Notes under the pieces: model-generated
Databases searched by the model: none
What the model was told of the DNA's origin: nothing
Seen by the model: the letters and a program-made list of their open reading frames with translations, nothing else
Made by a program: the position numbers and the translations under genes
From: Pseudomonas sp. MTM4
GTDB taxonomy: Bacteria; Pseudomonadota; Gammaproteobacteria; Pseudomonadales; Pseudomonadaceae
NCBI RefSeq assembly: GCF_019355055.1
Contig: NZ_CP048411.1
Location: 3,189,501-3,253,500 of the forward strand
Length of the DNA stretch: 64,000 bases
Direction: 5' to 3'
Shown here: piece after piece, positions 44,567 through 53,680 of the stretch
Position numbering within the stretch: the stretch's first letter is position 1
Layout of the letters: each line of letters begins with the position of its first letter

Positions 44567-45505
44567 TTAGCCCAGCAGGCCCATGACCATGCCTGGCATC
44601 TGGCCGGCTTGCTTGAGCATGGAGATGCCCGACTGCATGAGCATGGAGTTCTTGCTCATGTTGGCGCTTTCTACAGCGAAGTCGGCGTCCATGATCCGAC
44701 CCTTGGCCATGTCGGTGTTGTCCTTCATGTTGGCCAGGTTGTTGTTGGTATGGTTCAGACGGTTGATGTTGGCGCCGAACTGAGCGCGTACGGAACCAAT
44801 GTCGTTCAGCAAGGTTTCTAGCTTCGTAATCGTTCCGTTAGCGTTGTTCACTGCCGTATCCGGAGCGGGGGCGGTACCAGCCGTAATCGTAGCAATGTCA
44901 GTGCCAACGAAATCGGCTGTGTCGCCGTTGTCCGCGAACATAAGCGATGCTGCTTTAAGCGAACCGGCAACTGAACCCAGTGCGGTCTGAAGATCAAAAC
45001 TCAGTGTTTCGCTGGAGCTTGCGCCGATTTGAAAGGTAACTGCAGCGGCACCGAATTTGCCTGTGTCGCCGTCGACGCCGGCACCGTCGCTAAACAGATT
45101 TTCGCCAGCGTACTTTGTATTTTTAAAGATGTTGCCTAGCTCTTTTCCTAGCTCGTCGTATTCAGCCTGGATGGACTTGAGGTCGGATACGCCATTGGTT
45201 CCGTTCGCCGCTTGAGTCGCAAGATCTTTCATGCGCTGCGCGATGTCGGTCATCTCGCTGAAGGCGCCCTCGGCTGTTTGGAGCATGGAGGTGGCGTCGC
45301 CTGTGTTGCGGATGGCTACGGCCATACCGCGGCTCTGGGCGTTCAGGCGAGTAGCGATCTGCAGGCCAGCAGCGTCATCAGCGGCGGAGTTAATGCGCAG
45401 GCCGGTACCCAGACGCTGTTGGTTGGTCGCCAGGGCGTTGTTGGACTTGTTCAGCGCGGTGTTGGTGGTCAGCGCGGAATAGTTGGTGTGAATGGACAAG
45501 GCCAT
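44567..45505 (-). CDS. lafA1: Lateral flagellin A1
   Basis: 312 residues. N-terminal D0/D1 (MALSIHTNYSALTTNTALNK, GLRINSAADDAAGLQIATRL) and C-terminal D1/D0 (RAQFGANINRLNHTNNNLAN, ending MPGMVMGLLG) are canonical. The middle (about 100-235) is different from the neighbour flagellin and lower in GC, with an insertion around ITAGTAPAPDTAVNNANGT. AAAGGA lies 8 bases before the ATG. It follows the second flagellin by 97 bp and may be co-transcribed or have its own promoter. Confidence 0.95.
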   Translation of the reverse strand: MALSIHTNYSALTTNTALNKSNNALATNQQRLGTGLRINSAADDAAGLQIATRLNAQSRGMAVAIRNTGDATSMLQTAEGAFSEMTDIAQRMKDLATQAANGTNGVSDLKSIQAEYDELGKELGNIFKNTKYAGENLFSDGAGVDGDTGKFGAAAVTFQIGASSSETLSFDLQTALGSVAGSLKAASLMFADNGDTADFVGTDIATITAGTAPAPDTAVNNANGTITKLETLLNDIGSVRAQFGANINRLNHTNNNLANMKDNTDMAKGRIMDADFAVESANMSKNSMLMQSGISMLKQAGQMPGMVMGLLG

Positions 45506-45555
45506 GATCGAAATCCTTTAATTTATAGCGTTGAGCCCAATGAGAGGGCGCGGTT

Positions 45556-45586
45556 GCGGCGAGGTCCGGTCATGGAGTCTCGCCGC
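45556..45586 (-). terminator. Hairpin between the two flagellin genes
   Basis: GCGGCGAG and CTCGCCGC form a perfect 8-bp stem with a 15-base loop, just downstream of the second flagellin stop. No T-run follows, so it may be an attenuator or an mRNA 3'-end protector that sets the ratio of the two flagellins. Confidence 0.45.
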
Positions 45587-45602
45587 AGCCCTAAGCGATG
45601 GC

Positions 45603-46442
45603 TTAGCCCAGCAGACCCATGACCATGCCTGGCATCTGACCGGCTTGCTTGAGCATGGAGATACCGGATTGCATGAGCATGGAATTCTTGCTCATGTTGG
45701 CGCTCTCGATGGCGAAGTCGGCGTCCATGATCCGACCCTTGGCCATGTCGGTGTTGTCCTTCATGTTCGCCAAGTTGTTGCTGGTGTGGTTCAGGCGGTT
45801 GATGTTGGCGCCAAACTGGGCTCGCATGGCGCTCACGTCATTGAGCGAAGCTTCCAGGTTGTCAATGGCGGTCCCGGCGTTGGCGGCGGTGTCCAGCGTG
45901 CTTGCTTTGGACGTAGCCCAGTTCGTATTGATCGTGGTCAGCGCCCCGGAGACGTCCATGGCCAGCGTCTCGGCCGAGGACGCGCCGATCTGGAAATTGA
46001 CCGCAGCGGTGAACTTACCGCCAGCTGCAAACAGCGACTCGCCTGCATACTTGGTGTTGGTCAGAATGTTGTCGACTTCTTTGGCCAGCTCATCGTACTC
46101 GGATTTCAGCGAAGTACGGTCGGATGCTCCGTTGGTGTCGTTCGCCGCCTGGGTGGCCAGATCCTTCATGCGCTGCAGAATATCGGTGACTTCGCTGAAT
46201 GCGCCTTCGGCGGTTTGCAGCATCGAAGTGGCGTCACCGGTATTGCGTATGGCAACCGACATGCCGCGGCTTTGGGCGTTCAGGCGGGTTGCGATCTGCA
46301 GGCCAGCAGCGTCGTCAGCAGCGGAGTTGATGCGCAGGCCGGTACCCAGACGCTGCTGGTTGGTTGCCAACGCGTTGTTGGACTTGTTCAGCGCGGTATT
46401 GGTGGTCAGAGCGGAATAGTTAGTGTGAATGGACAGAGCCAT
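45603..46442 (-). CDS. lafA2: Lateral flagellin A2
   Basis: 279 residues from the ATG of MALSIHTNYS, with AAGGA 8 bases upstream; an ATG three codons earlier sits too close to the ribosome site. The termini are almost identical to the neighbouring flagellin, and the centre (about 100-205) is shorter and different, with GC like the rest of the locus. Tandem lafA genes are also known in Aeromonas lateral systems. Confidence 0.95.
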   Translation of the reverse strand: MALSIHTNYSALTTNTALNKSNNALATNQQRLGTGLRINSAADDAAGLQIATRLNAQSRGMSVAIRNTGDATSMLQTAEGAFSEVTDILQRMKDLATQAANDTNGASDRTSLKSEYDELAKEVDNILTNTKYAGESLFAAGGKFTAAVNFQIGASSAETLAMDVSGALTTINTNWATSKASTLDTAANAGTAIDNLEASLNDVSAMRAQFGANINRLNHTSNNLANMKDNTDMAKGRIMDADFAIESANMSKNSMLMQSGISMLKQAGQMPGMVMGLLG

Positions 46443-46460
46443 GATGATCATCCTTCGTGC

Positions 46461-46485
46461 GATTGGCTGTTAGGAGCTGGCTTGA
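46461..46485 (-). promoter_or_regulatory. Candidate sigma-28 promoter of lafA2
   Basis: On the minus strand TCAAGC-N12-GCCAATC resembles the Pseudomonas FliA consensus TCAAGT-N12-GCCGATA. The predicted start would fall on the ribosome site, giving an unusually short leader, so confidence is low. Confidence 0.25.
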
Positions 46486-46659
46486 CTGCCTGCTGAAAAG
46501 ATAGGGCGACAGCGCTGCGCGAAGGATTAAATCCTGACGTCAAATATTCTGTGCTTTCTTCGAAGGCCGCTGGTGCATGCGGCTGGAGCTTAATCGCCTG
46601 CGGCGAAACCCCGGGAGCTGGAGTACGGTCAGACGATCAAATTCTTCCGGCCTCCGCCC

Positions 46660-47493
46660 TTAAAACATACTCGTCACCACGCCTTCTTCTATTACCTTCG
46701 CATCGATTACCTTCCCGCTGCGTACATTGCGCACGCGGATGACGTCGCCTGGCTGGCCGTCGGCCAGAGCTTCGCCGGAGGTGGAGGCTTCGATGCCGTC
46801 GTGGCTGGCGACGATCTTCACTGGCTGGCCGCGTCTGACCGCCATGGCCTGCTCGAGCAGGGCCGGAGTAATGGTCTGGCCGGCGCGGATGCGGCGTTTG
46901 GCAGCCAGGCCGATTACCTCTTCGAGACGGTTGTAGTAGCCGCGGCGGGCTTTGGCGATGTTGATGCGCTGCAGCTTGAGGTCGTTGGCGGTCAGGGTCT
47001 GGCCGCGGTCGATAATGCCTTCAGCGTGAACGGCGGGCAGAAAGACATGGGCCTGGCCGGTAGCGTTCAGTGCCCAGCCGGGCGCATCGGGGCAGCGAAT
47101 CTGCAGTTGTTGACGTTCCATGGCTGAAGGCGCCTCGCCAGTGGCGCGGACCTGCAACGCCTCGGAGCACATCGGCAGGTTGGTCGAGCTGGCCGGCACG
47201 CTGATGTCGTAGCGTAGCTGCATGCCGTGCCAGCCCTGGCGCGCGGCCTGTTGTTCGAGCATCTGGCGCAGATGATTTTCCACCGCCTGCCGGGCCTGAG
47301 TCGCGGCGTCAGCGCGAGCCTCGACCGATATGGCCAACAACAGCAGCATGGCGACGAAGCAGGCGGAAGGGGCTTTTCCGCTTCCGCCCGATCGCGCTTT
47401 GCCAAGCGGAAAAATACGCTTGGTGCGCGCTCTGTTCTCTGTAGAGTTTTCTATGTAAATCAAAGGATTACCTTGTAGATACGGCTTCGGCAC
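46660..47493 (-). CDS. flgA: P-ring assembly chaperone FlgA
   Basis: 277 residues from a GTG. The SAF/FlgA C-terminal domain is clear (EGIIDRGQTLTANDLKLQRI, KRRIRAGQTITPALLEQAM, RGQPVKIVASHDGIEASTSG, GDVIRVRNVRSGKVIDAKV). A signal-peptide-like hydrophobic core (FVAMLLLLAISVEARADA) lies at residues 46-63, too deep for a normal signal if the GTG is right. The true start may therefore be internal (ATG at 47349 or a non-ATG codon). It is divergent from flgB. Confidence 0.88.
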   Translation of the reverse strand: MPKPYLQGNPLIYIENSTENRARTKRIFPLGKARSGGSGKAPSACFVAMLLLLAISVEARADAATQARQAVENHLRQMLEQQAARQGWHGMQLRYDISVPASSTNLPMCSEALQVRATGEAPSAMERQQLQIRCPDAPGWALNATGQAHVFLPAVHAEGIIDRGQTLTANDLKLQRINIAKARRGYYNRLEEVIGLAAKRRIRAGQTITPALLEQAMAVRRGQPVKIVASHDGIEASTSGEALADGQPGDVIRVRNVRSGKVIDAKVIEEGVVTSMF

Positions 47494-47503
47494 GCTTTCT
47501 GCT
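47488..47503 (+). promoter_or_regulatory. Sigma-54 promoter of the flgB-flgL operon
   Basis: CGGCACG-N4-CTGCT has GG at 47489 and GC at 47501, exactly 10 bases apart, matching the sigma-54 -24/-12 consensus with one mismatch in each box edge. The start site would be near 47514, 48 bp before the flgB ATG. It overlaps the GTG assigned to divergent flgA. Confidence 0.7.
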
Positions 47504-47561
47504 ATTCACATGCAAAAGCGGTGGGCTGGATTCAGCCTACTCAGGCTGCAAGGGTATCGAA

Positions 47562-47927
47562 ATGAGTATACGGATTGACGACGCTCTGGGCGTTCACGAA
47601 CGCGCCCTGGGTTTGCGCATGCAGCGCAGCGAGATTCTCGCGGCGAACCTGGCCAACGAAGACACGCCCGGTTTTCAGGCGCGGGACATCGACTTCAGCA
47701 AGGAAATGCAGCGGCTGGACAGCGGCACCTCGCCGCGCGTGAGCATTGCCGGCACCGATCCGCGTCTGCTGTTCCGCGTGCCGAGCCAGGCCTCGCAGGA
47801 TGGCAACACAGTCGAACTGTCTACCGAACAGGCGCAGTTCTCGCGCAACTCCATGGATTTCCAGACCAGCCTGACCTTCGTCACGATGAAATTTCGTGGT
47901 TTGAAGCAGGCCATCGAGGGACGTTGA
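47562..47927 (+). CDS. flgB: Proximal rod protein FlgB
   Basis: 121 residues; AAGGGT ribosome site. The rod motif RSEILAANLANEDTPGFQARD near residues 20-40 and a C-terminal helix (MDFQTSLTFVTMKFRGLKQA) are diagnostic. It builds the proximal rod just above FliE. First gene of the hook-basal body operon, 4 bp from flgC. Confidence 0.95.
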   Translation: MSIRIDDALGVHERALGLRMQRSEILAANLANEDTPGFQARDIDFSKEMQRLDSGTSPRVSIAGTDPRLLFRVPSQASQDGNTVELSTEQAQFSRNSMDFQTSLTFVTMKFRGLKQAIEGR

Positions 47928-47931
47928 AGTC

Positions 47932-48360
47932 ATGTCATTCGATTCCATCTACCGCATCGCCGGCTCGGCCATGAACGCCCAGACCGTGCGCCTCAACACC
48001 GTGGCCAGCAACCTGGCCAACACTGACTCGGCGGCCAACAACGCCGCCGACGTCTATCAGGCGCGCAAGCCGATGTTCGCGGCGGTGTACGAGAACAACT
48101 CGCTGACCCGTGGCGTCGGCCTCGGCGGCGCCCATGTGCAGGTGCTCGATGTGGTCACCTCCGGCGCCGAGCCCAAGCGCCGCTACGAGCCGGGTAATCC
48201 CCTGGCCGATGGCGAAGGCTACGTCTACTACCCCGACATCAATGAGATCGAAGAGATGACCGACATGATGTCGGCCACCCGTAGCTTCGAGACCGGCGTC
48301 GAGGTGCTCAATCGCGTGAAAAGCATGCAGCAGAGCCTGCTGCGGTTGGGAGAATCCTGA
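47932..48360 (+). CDS. flgC: Proximal rod protein FlgC
   Basis: 142 residues. Rod motif LNTVASNLANTDSAANNAAD at about 22-40, the YPDINEIEEMTDMMSATRSFE region and the C-terminal helix VLNRVKSMQQSLLRLG are typical. The stop overlaps the ATG of flgD by one base. Confidence 0.95.
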   Translation: MSFDSIYRIAGSAMNAQTVRLNTVASNLANTDSAANNAADVYQARKPMFAAVYENNSLTRGVGLGGAHVQVLDVVTSGAEPKRRYEPGNPLADGEGYVYYPDINEIEEMTDMMSATRSFETGVEVLNRVKSMQQSLLRLGES

Positions 48361-49040
48361 TGGCGACGGTTAATTCCGCACTGGACGGCAGCCTGGCGAG
48401 CAATTCGATCGATCAGGTCAAGCGTGCGGTGAACATCAGCGATGCCGCAACGATGGAGAACAACTTCATCAGCTTGATGGTCGCGCAGATCAAGAACCAG
48501 GACCCGACCAAGCCGGTGGACAGCACTGAGTTCCTCAACCAGTACTCGGCGATGTCACAGGTCAAGAGCATGGAAAACATGTCCAGCCTGATGCAAAACA
48601 ACCTGGTGCTGACCGACAACCTGCAGACCCTCACCGCCGCCGGTCTGGTTGGCCAGCAGGTGAGCGTCGCGGTCGAAACGCTGGACCTGAGCGGGCAGGC
48701 CGTCAACGGCCAGTTCGACCTGAGCCATGCCTCGAACCGCGCTGCGTTGTTGCTGACCGACTCCAACGGCACCCAGACCCGTATCGAGCTTGGCGCGCAG
48801 TCCCCCGGTAAGGTGCCCTTCGTGATCGATCCGGCCAAGCACGGCCTGCGTGACGGCCGGTACAGCGTCAGCATCGAGTCGGAAAACGGCGAGTTTCCGC
48901 AGGTGGAAGTCGCCGGCCAGGTCTCCAACGTGCGCGTCAGCGCCGAGGGTCCGGTGCTTCAGGTTCAGGGTGTCGGTTCGGTGCCCTTCTACAACATCCT
49001 CGAATTCGCCCAGGCCGATGCCGGGCTGCTCGGCGGCTGA
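48360..49040 (+). CDS. flgD: Hook cap / scaffold protein FlgD
   Basis: 226 residues. The N-terminal export and cap segment holds FISLMVAQIKNQDPTKPVDS and FLNQYSAMSQVKSMENM, the FlgD hallmark, followed by Ig/tudor-like domains. FlgD caps the growing hook and leaves when the hook is complete. Translationally coupled to flgC. Confidence 0.94.
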   Translation: MATVNSALDGSLASNSIDQVKRAVNISDAATMENNFISLMVAQIKNQDPTKPVDSTEFLNQYSAMSQVKSMENMSSLMQNNLVLTDNLQTLTAAGLVGQQVSVAVETLDLSGQAVNGQFDLSHASNRAALLLTDSNGTQTRIELGAQSPGKVPFVIDPAKHGLRDGRYSVSIESENGEFPQVEVAGQVSNVRVSAEGPVLQVQGVGSVPFYNILEFAQADAGLLGG

Positions 49041-49090
49041 GCCTTGTTGCTCGCCAGTCTTCATTCCATCTATCGCATCGAGATCAGCCC

Positions 49091-50281
49091 ATGAGCTTCA
49101 ATATCGCCCTGACCGGCTTGTCTGCCGTCAACGAACAACTCAACACCATCGGCAACAACATCGCCAACTCCGGCACCGTGGGCTTCAAGTCCTCGCGTAC
49201 CGATTTCGGCAGCCTCTATGCCGAAAGCCAGGCGATGGGCGTCGAGGTTACCGGCACCACTCAGAGCATCAGCCAAGGCGGCGCGCTGACTACCACCAAT
49301 CGCAGCCTCGATCTGGCGATTTCCGGTGGCGGCTTCTTCGTCACCCGCGCCAGCAATGGCGATGTGGCCTACACCCGCGCCGGCGTGTTCGGCACCGACA
49401 AGGATAGCTACCTGACCAATAGTCTCGGCCAGCGTTTGCAGGGCTATCCGGCCGATGCCACCGGTAATCTGCAGACCGGGACCGTTGGCGATCTTCAGCT
49501 GCGCTCCGGCGGAATACCAGCCAAGGCCACCGATGCGTTGAGCTTCGTCGCCAACCTCGATGCGAACCAGGAAGTGCCGGCTGTGGCCTTCGATCCGCTG
49601 GTCGCTGACAGCTACAACTCCACCTACACCACCAAGCTGTTCGATTCCCAGGGCAAGGAACACACCCTGACCCAGTACTTCGCCAAGACCGCCGATAACA
49701 GCTGGAACGCTCATTATTACGTCGATGGCGCGGCGCTGCCGGGCGCGCCTCGGGCGCTGACATTCGACGGTGCCGGTACGCTCACCGCGCCGATCGGCAC
49801 GGTCGCGCTGACCGCCACGCCGGGCGGCGGCGTCGATCCGCTGAACGTCCAGCTCGACTACAGCGGTACCAGCCAGTACGGCTCCGAATTCAGCGTCACC
49901 AGCAACCGCGCCACCGGCTATGCCGCAGGCGAGCAGACCGGCATGAGCGTCGAGAAGGACGGCAAGGTCTACGCCAGCTACTCCAACGGCGAGCGCATGC
50001 TGCAGGGCCAGGTGGTGCTGGCCAGCTTCGTCAACGCCGAAGGCCTGAAGAACATCAGCGGCACCGCCTGGACCGAAACCGCTGCCTCCGGCGCGGCCAT
50101 GCTCGGCGCGCCGGGTGTCGGCCAGTACGGCAGCCTGGCGTCTGGCGCGCTGGAAAGCTCCAACGTCGACCTCACCCAGCAGCTGGTGGGTTTGATGGAA
50201 GGCCAGCGCAACTATCAAGCCAACACTCAGGTGATTTCCACCAACAAGGAACTCACCCAGACGCTGTTCAACGCCATCTGA
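49091..50281 (+). CDS. flgE: Hook protein FlgE
   Basis: 396 residues. N-terminal LNTIGNNIANSGTVGFKSSR and C-terminal LVGLMEGQRNYQANTQVIST are classic hook motifs. Central domains are of moderate size, between rod and the larger polar hooks. It forms the universal joint; its length is set by FliK. Confidence 0.96.
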   Translation: MSFNIALTGLSAVNEQLNTIGNNIANSGTVGFKSSRTDFGSLYAESQAMGVEVTGTTQSISQGGALTTTNRSLDLAISGGGFFVTRASNGDVAYTRAGVFGTDKDSYLTNSLGQRLQGYPADATGNLQTGTVGDLQLRSGGIPAKATDALSFVANLDANQEVPAVAFDPLVADSYNSTYTTKLFDSQGKEHTLTQYFAKTADNSWNAHYYVDGAALPGAPRALTFDGAGTLTAPIGTVALTATPGGGVDPLNVQLDYSGTSQYGSEFSVTSNRATGYAAGEQTGMSVEKDGKVYASYSNGERMLQGQVVLASFVNAEGLKNISGTAWTETAASGAAMLGAPGVGQYGSLASGALESSNVDLTQQLVGLMEGQRNYQANTQVISTNKELTQTLFNAI

Positions 50282-50290
50282 GGCTGATTC

Positions 50291-51019
50291 ATGGATCGTT
50301 TGGGATACACGGCGATGACCGCCGCCAGCCGCACGATGATGTCGCTGCAGGTGCGCTCCAACAACCTCGCCAACGTCAACACGCCGGGCTTTCGCGCCGA
50401 CCTTGAGCGCGCCCAGGCCGTGGCGGTGGAAGGCTACGGCTACGACAGCCGACACATGGCGGTGGTTGAGAACAACGGCGTCAGTCTGGCAGCCGGCCCG
50501 ATGATTGCGACCGGTCGCGAGCTGGACTTTGCGGTCAAGGGCACCGGCCTGATCGTCCTGCAAGACGGCGAAGGCGAGGCCTATACCCGCCAGGGCAGCA
50601 TGCAGATCGATGCCGAGGGTCGACTGACCCTCAACGGTCGTGCCGTGATGGGCGAGGGCGGGCCGATCGAGCTGCCCGAACATGACCGCGTGGAAATCGG
50701 CAATGACGGTACCGTCTCCGTCATGGCGCCGGGCGACTGGATGATGGCCGAGGTCGACCGTATCCGTCTGGTCGACGTAGCGGCTGCAGACCTGATGAAG
50801 AACGAGGCTGGCCTGCTGGTGACGCGCAATGGCGAGCCCGCCGCGCCCAGTGAAGACGTGCGCCTGGCCAGCGGATTCCTCGAGTCGAGCAACGTATCGG
50901 CCATCGATGAGCTGGCCTCGACCATGAGCCTCAACCGCCTGTTCGAAACCCAGGTGAAGATGATGAAAGCCGCCGAGGACCTCTCCGACGCCGGCAACCG
51001 AATGATCCGCGGCAGCTGA
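50291..51019 (+). CDS. flgF: Proximal rod protein FlgF
   Basis: 242 residues. SLQVRSNNLANVNTPGFRAD near the N-terminus, the GRELDFAVKGTGLIVLQDGE block and the C-terminal FETQVKMMKAAEDLSDAGNR segment identify the rod protein FlgF. It lies 9 bp after flgE and 14 bp before flgG. Confidence 0.95.
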   Translation: MDRLGYTAMTAASRTMMSLQVRSNNLANVNTPGFRADLERAQAVAVEGYGYDSRHMAVVENNGVSLAAGPMIATGRELDFAVKGTGLIVLQDGEGEAYTRQGSMQIDAEGRLTLNGRAVMGEGGPIELPEHDRVEIGNDGTVSVMAPGDWMMAEVDRIRLVDVAAADLMKNEAGLLVTRNGEPAAPSEDVRLASGFLESSNVSAIDELASTMSLNRLFETQVKMMKAAEDLSDAGNRMIRGS

Positions 51020-51033
51020 TCGGGAGATAACGC

Positions 51034-51819
51034 ATGAATTCCGCACTTTGGGTCAGCAAGACCGGCCTGGCCGCCCAGGACAAGGCCATGTCCACCGTCG
51101 CCAACAACCTGGCCAACGTCAACACCAACGGCTTCAAGAGCGACCGCGCGGTCTTCGAGGATCTGTTCTACAGCATCGAGAAGCAGCCGGGCGCCCAGGC
51201 CGACGAGATCAACACGGTGCCGTCCGGCATCCAGCTGGGCAGCGGCGTGCGCGTTGCCGGTACCCAGAAGGTGTTCACCGAAGGCAGCATCCAGACCACC
51301 GGCCAGCCGATGGACCTGGCGATCGTCGGGCGTGGCTTCTTCCAGGTCGAGGCGCCCAACGGCGACCTTCTCTACACCGAGAACGGCCAGTTCCAGCTCA
51401 ACGCCGAAGGCATGATGGTTAACGCCCAAGGACTGCCGCTAGCGCCAGCCATCGAAGTACCGCAAGGCGCAACGGGCTTCACGGTCGGTGCCGATGGCAT
51501 CGTCACCGCCGTGCTGCCTGGCGACACGCTGCCGTCTGAGCTGGGCCAGATCACGCTGGTCAACTTCACGAATCCGGCCGGCCTTGAAGCCCTGGGCGGC
51601 AATCTCTATCGCGAAACCGTCGCCAGCGGCGAGCCTGTCGAGGGCGTGCCGGGCGAAGAGGGTCTCGGCCAGCTCAAGCAGGGCGTGCTGGAAGGCTCCA
51701 ACGTGCAGGTGGTCGAGGCCATGGTGGCGATGATCGCCATCCAGCGCGCTTACGAAGCCAACGCCAAGGTGCTCGATGCCGCCAGCGGCATGCAGCAGTT
51801 CCTCAACCAGACCGTCTGA
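51034..51819 (+). CDS. flgG: Distal rod protein FlgG
   Basis: 261 residues, the very conserved length of FlgG. STVANNLANVNTNGFKSDRA at the N-terminus, QPGAQADEINTVPSGIQLGS (the distal-rod insertion) and C-terminal MIAIQRAYEANAKVLDAASG. It forms the distal rod through the P and L rings. Confidence 0.97.
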   Translation: MNSALWVSKTGLAAQDKAMSTVANNLANVNTNGFKSDRAVFEDLFYSIEKQPGAQADEINTVPSGIQLGSGVRVAGTQKVFTEGSIQTTGQPMDLAIVGRGFFQVEAPNGDLLYTENGQFQLNAEGMMVNAQGLPLAPAIEVPQGATGFTVGADGIVTAVLPGDTLPSELGQITLVNFTNPAGLEALGGNLYRETVASGEPVEGVPGEEGLGQLKQGVLEGSNVQVVEAMVAMIAIQRAYEANAKVLDAASGMQQFLNQTV

Positions 51820-51824
51820 GACCG

Positions 51825-52490
51825 ATGATGCGTACCCCCGCTCTGCTCGTCGCGCTGACCCTTCTTGGCGGCTGCGCCAGCTTCAACGAGATGCTGCCGG
51901 AAGAGCCATCGACCGAGTTCGAACCGCTGGAACTGGACTACAGCCTGCCGCCGACCACTGGCGGGGGACTGTTCCGTTCCGGCTACAGAGGCTCGTTGAT
52001 CAGCGACAACCGCGCGGTGCGCGTCGGCGACATTCTCACCGTGGTGCTCGACGAGTCCACCCAGTCGAGCAAGAGCGCCGGCACCAGCTTCGGCAAGGAA
52101 TCGAGCGTCGGTATCGGCATTCCGACGATTCTTGGCAAGACCTATCCCGACGTTGAAACATCGGCCGGTGCCGAGCGCGAGTTCGACGGCTCGGCGAAAA
52201 GTTCGCAGCAGAACACCCTGCGCGGCGCCATCGCCGTGACCGTCCATCGCGTGCTGCCCAACGGCACGCTGCTGATCAAGGGTGAGAAGACCCTGCGGTT
52301 GAACCAGGGTGACGAATTCATTCGTCTCGCCGGGCTGGTTCGTGTCGATGACATCAACCGCTACAACCAGGTGTCGTCCCAAAGCGTGGCCAACGCGAAG
52401 ATTTCCTATGCCGGGCGCGGCGTGCTGAACGACAGCAACTCGGCCGGCTGGTTGACGCGTTTCTTCACGTCGCCGCTGTTCCCTCTTTAA
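51825..52490 (+). CDS. flgH: L-ring lipoprotein FlgH
   Basis: 221 residues. A lipobox LLGGCAS puts the lipidated Cys at residue 17. RVGDILTVVLDESTQSSKSAG, LRGAIAVTVHRVLPNGTLLI and INRYNQVSSQSVANAKISYA are FlgH signatures. It forms the outer-membrane bushing of the flagellum, showing that this flagellum crosses a Gram-negative envelope. Confidence 0.96.
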   Translation: MMRTPALLVALTLLGGCASFNEMLPEEPSTEFEPLELDYSLPPTTGGGLFRSGYRGSLISDNRAVRVGDILTVVLDESTQSSKSAGTSFGKESSVGIGIPTILGKTYPDVETSAGAEREFDGSAKSSQQNTLRGAIAVTVHRVLPNGTLLIKGEKTLRLNQGDEFIRLAGLVRVDDINRYNQVSSQSVANAKISYAGRGVLNDSNSAGWLTRFFTSPLFPL

Positions 52491-52505
52491 GTGATAGCCC
52501 CTGAT

Positions 52506-53618
52506 ATGACTAGCCCGAAGCGATCCCTGAAGCTGTTTTTCGCCGCCGTCGCGCTGTGCTGGCAATTTCCCGCGCAAGCCGTGCCGCTGATGGATCTGGT
52601 GGATGTCGAGGGCATCCGCGGCAACCAGCTGATCGGCTACGGTCTGGTGGTCGGGCTCGATGGCACCGGCGACAAGAACCAGGTCAAGTTCACCAGCCAG
52701 TCGGTGACGAACATGATCAAGCAATTCGGCGTGAACCTGCCGCCGAATGTCGACCCGAAGCTGAAGAACGTCGCTGCGGTGACCATTACCGCTACCGTGC
52801 CGCCGTCCTACAGCGCCGGCCAGACCGTGGATGTCACCGTCTCTTCGTTGGGCGACGCCAAGAGTCTGCGCGGCGGCCAGTTGCTGATGACCCCGCTGCA
52901 GGGTGTCGATGGCGAGATCTATGCACTTGCCCAGGGCGCGGTGATCGTCGGTGGCGTGAACGCCGAGGGCGCCAGCGGCTCCAAGGTCGCGATCAATACC
53001 TCCAACAGCGGGCTGATTCCCAACGGCGCGACGGTCGAGCGGATGATTCCCAGCGACTTCACCGAGCGCCCGGACGTGATGCTTAACGTACGTCAGCCGA
53101 GCTTCCAGACCGTCACTCGCGTGGTCGATGCGGTCGACGCCTACTTTGGCAAGGGCACCGCCACGGCCCTCAATGCCACCAAGATTTCGATCCGTGCGCC
53201 GGTCACCAGCACCCAGCGCATGAGCTTCATGGCCATGCTCGAACGGCTGGAAGTGGAAGAGGGACGGACCCGGCCGAAGGTGGTGTTCAACAGCCGCACC
53301 GGGACCGTGGTTGTCGGCCAGGGCGTGCGGGTGAAAGCCGCGGCTGTCGCCCACGGCAGCCTGACGGTGACCATCAGCGAGCGCCCTCAGGTCAGCCAGC
53401 CGAATGCGTTTGCCGGCGGCGAAACCGTGGTCACGCCGCAGTCCGATGTCGCCATCGAGCAGGACCGCAAGGCCATGTTCAAGTGGCCGGAAGGCGCCAG
53501 CCTGGAAAGCATCATCAACACCATCAACAGTCTCGGCGCCACGCCGGACGACGTGATGAGCATCCTGCAGTCGCTGGAACGCGCCGGCGCATTGAATGCG
53601 GAACTGATCGTGATGTAA
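52506..53618 (+). CDS. flgI: P-ring protein FlgI
   Basis: 370 residues from the ATG of MTSPKRSLKLFF, which gives a normal signal peptide ending PAQAV; a GTG directly after the flgH stop is the alternative. DVEGIRGNQLIGYGLVVGLD, VTVSSLGDAKSLRGGQLLMT and the C-terminal TPDDVMSILQSLERAGALNA are diagnostic. It builds the periplasmic ring with help from FlgA. Confidence 0.95.
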   Translation: MTSPKRSLKLFFAAVALCWQFPAQAVPLMDLVDVEGIRGNQLIGYGLVVGLDGTGDKNQVKFTSQSVTNMIKQFGVNLPPNVDPKLKNVAAVTITATVPPSYSAGQTVDVTVSSLGDAKSLRGGQLLMTPLQGVDGEIYALAQGAVIVGGVNAEGASGSKVAINTSNSGLIPNGATVERMIPSDFTERPDVMLNVRQPSFQTVTRVVDAVDAYFGKGTATALNATKISIRAPVTSTQRMSFMAMLERLEVEEGRTRPKVVFNSRTGTVVVGQGVRVKAAAVAHGSLTVTISERPQVSQPNAFAGGETVVTPQSDVAIEQDRKAMFKWPEGASLESIINTINSLGATPDDVMSILQSLERAGALNAELIVM

Positions 53619-53680
53619 GCGCTTGTCCTTGACCGGACAGGCCCGACGCGCAGCAGATTTGAACAGGTTCCAAGGCGACC

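Noticed and set aside
46505-46560. Sigma-28 promoter built from TTTAATCC and GCCCTATC upstream of lafA2
   Set aside because: Spacing is several bases too long for the FliA consensus; only the shared-word observation is kept.
49070-51046. 658-codon minus-strand open frame opposite flgE and flgF
   Set aside because: High-GC antisense shadow of two certain genes; no start signal and biased composition (Gly/His/Val-rich).
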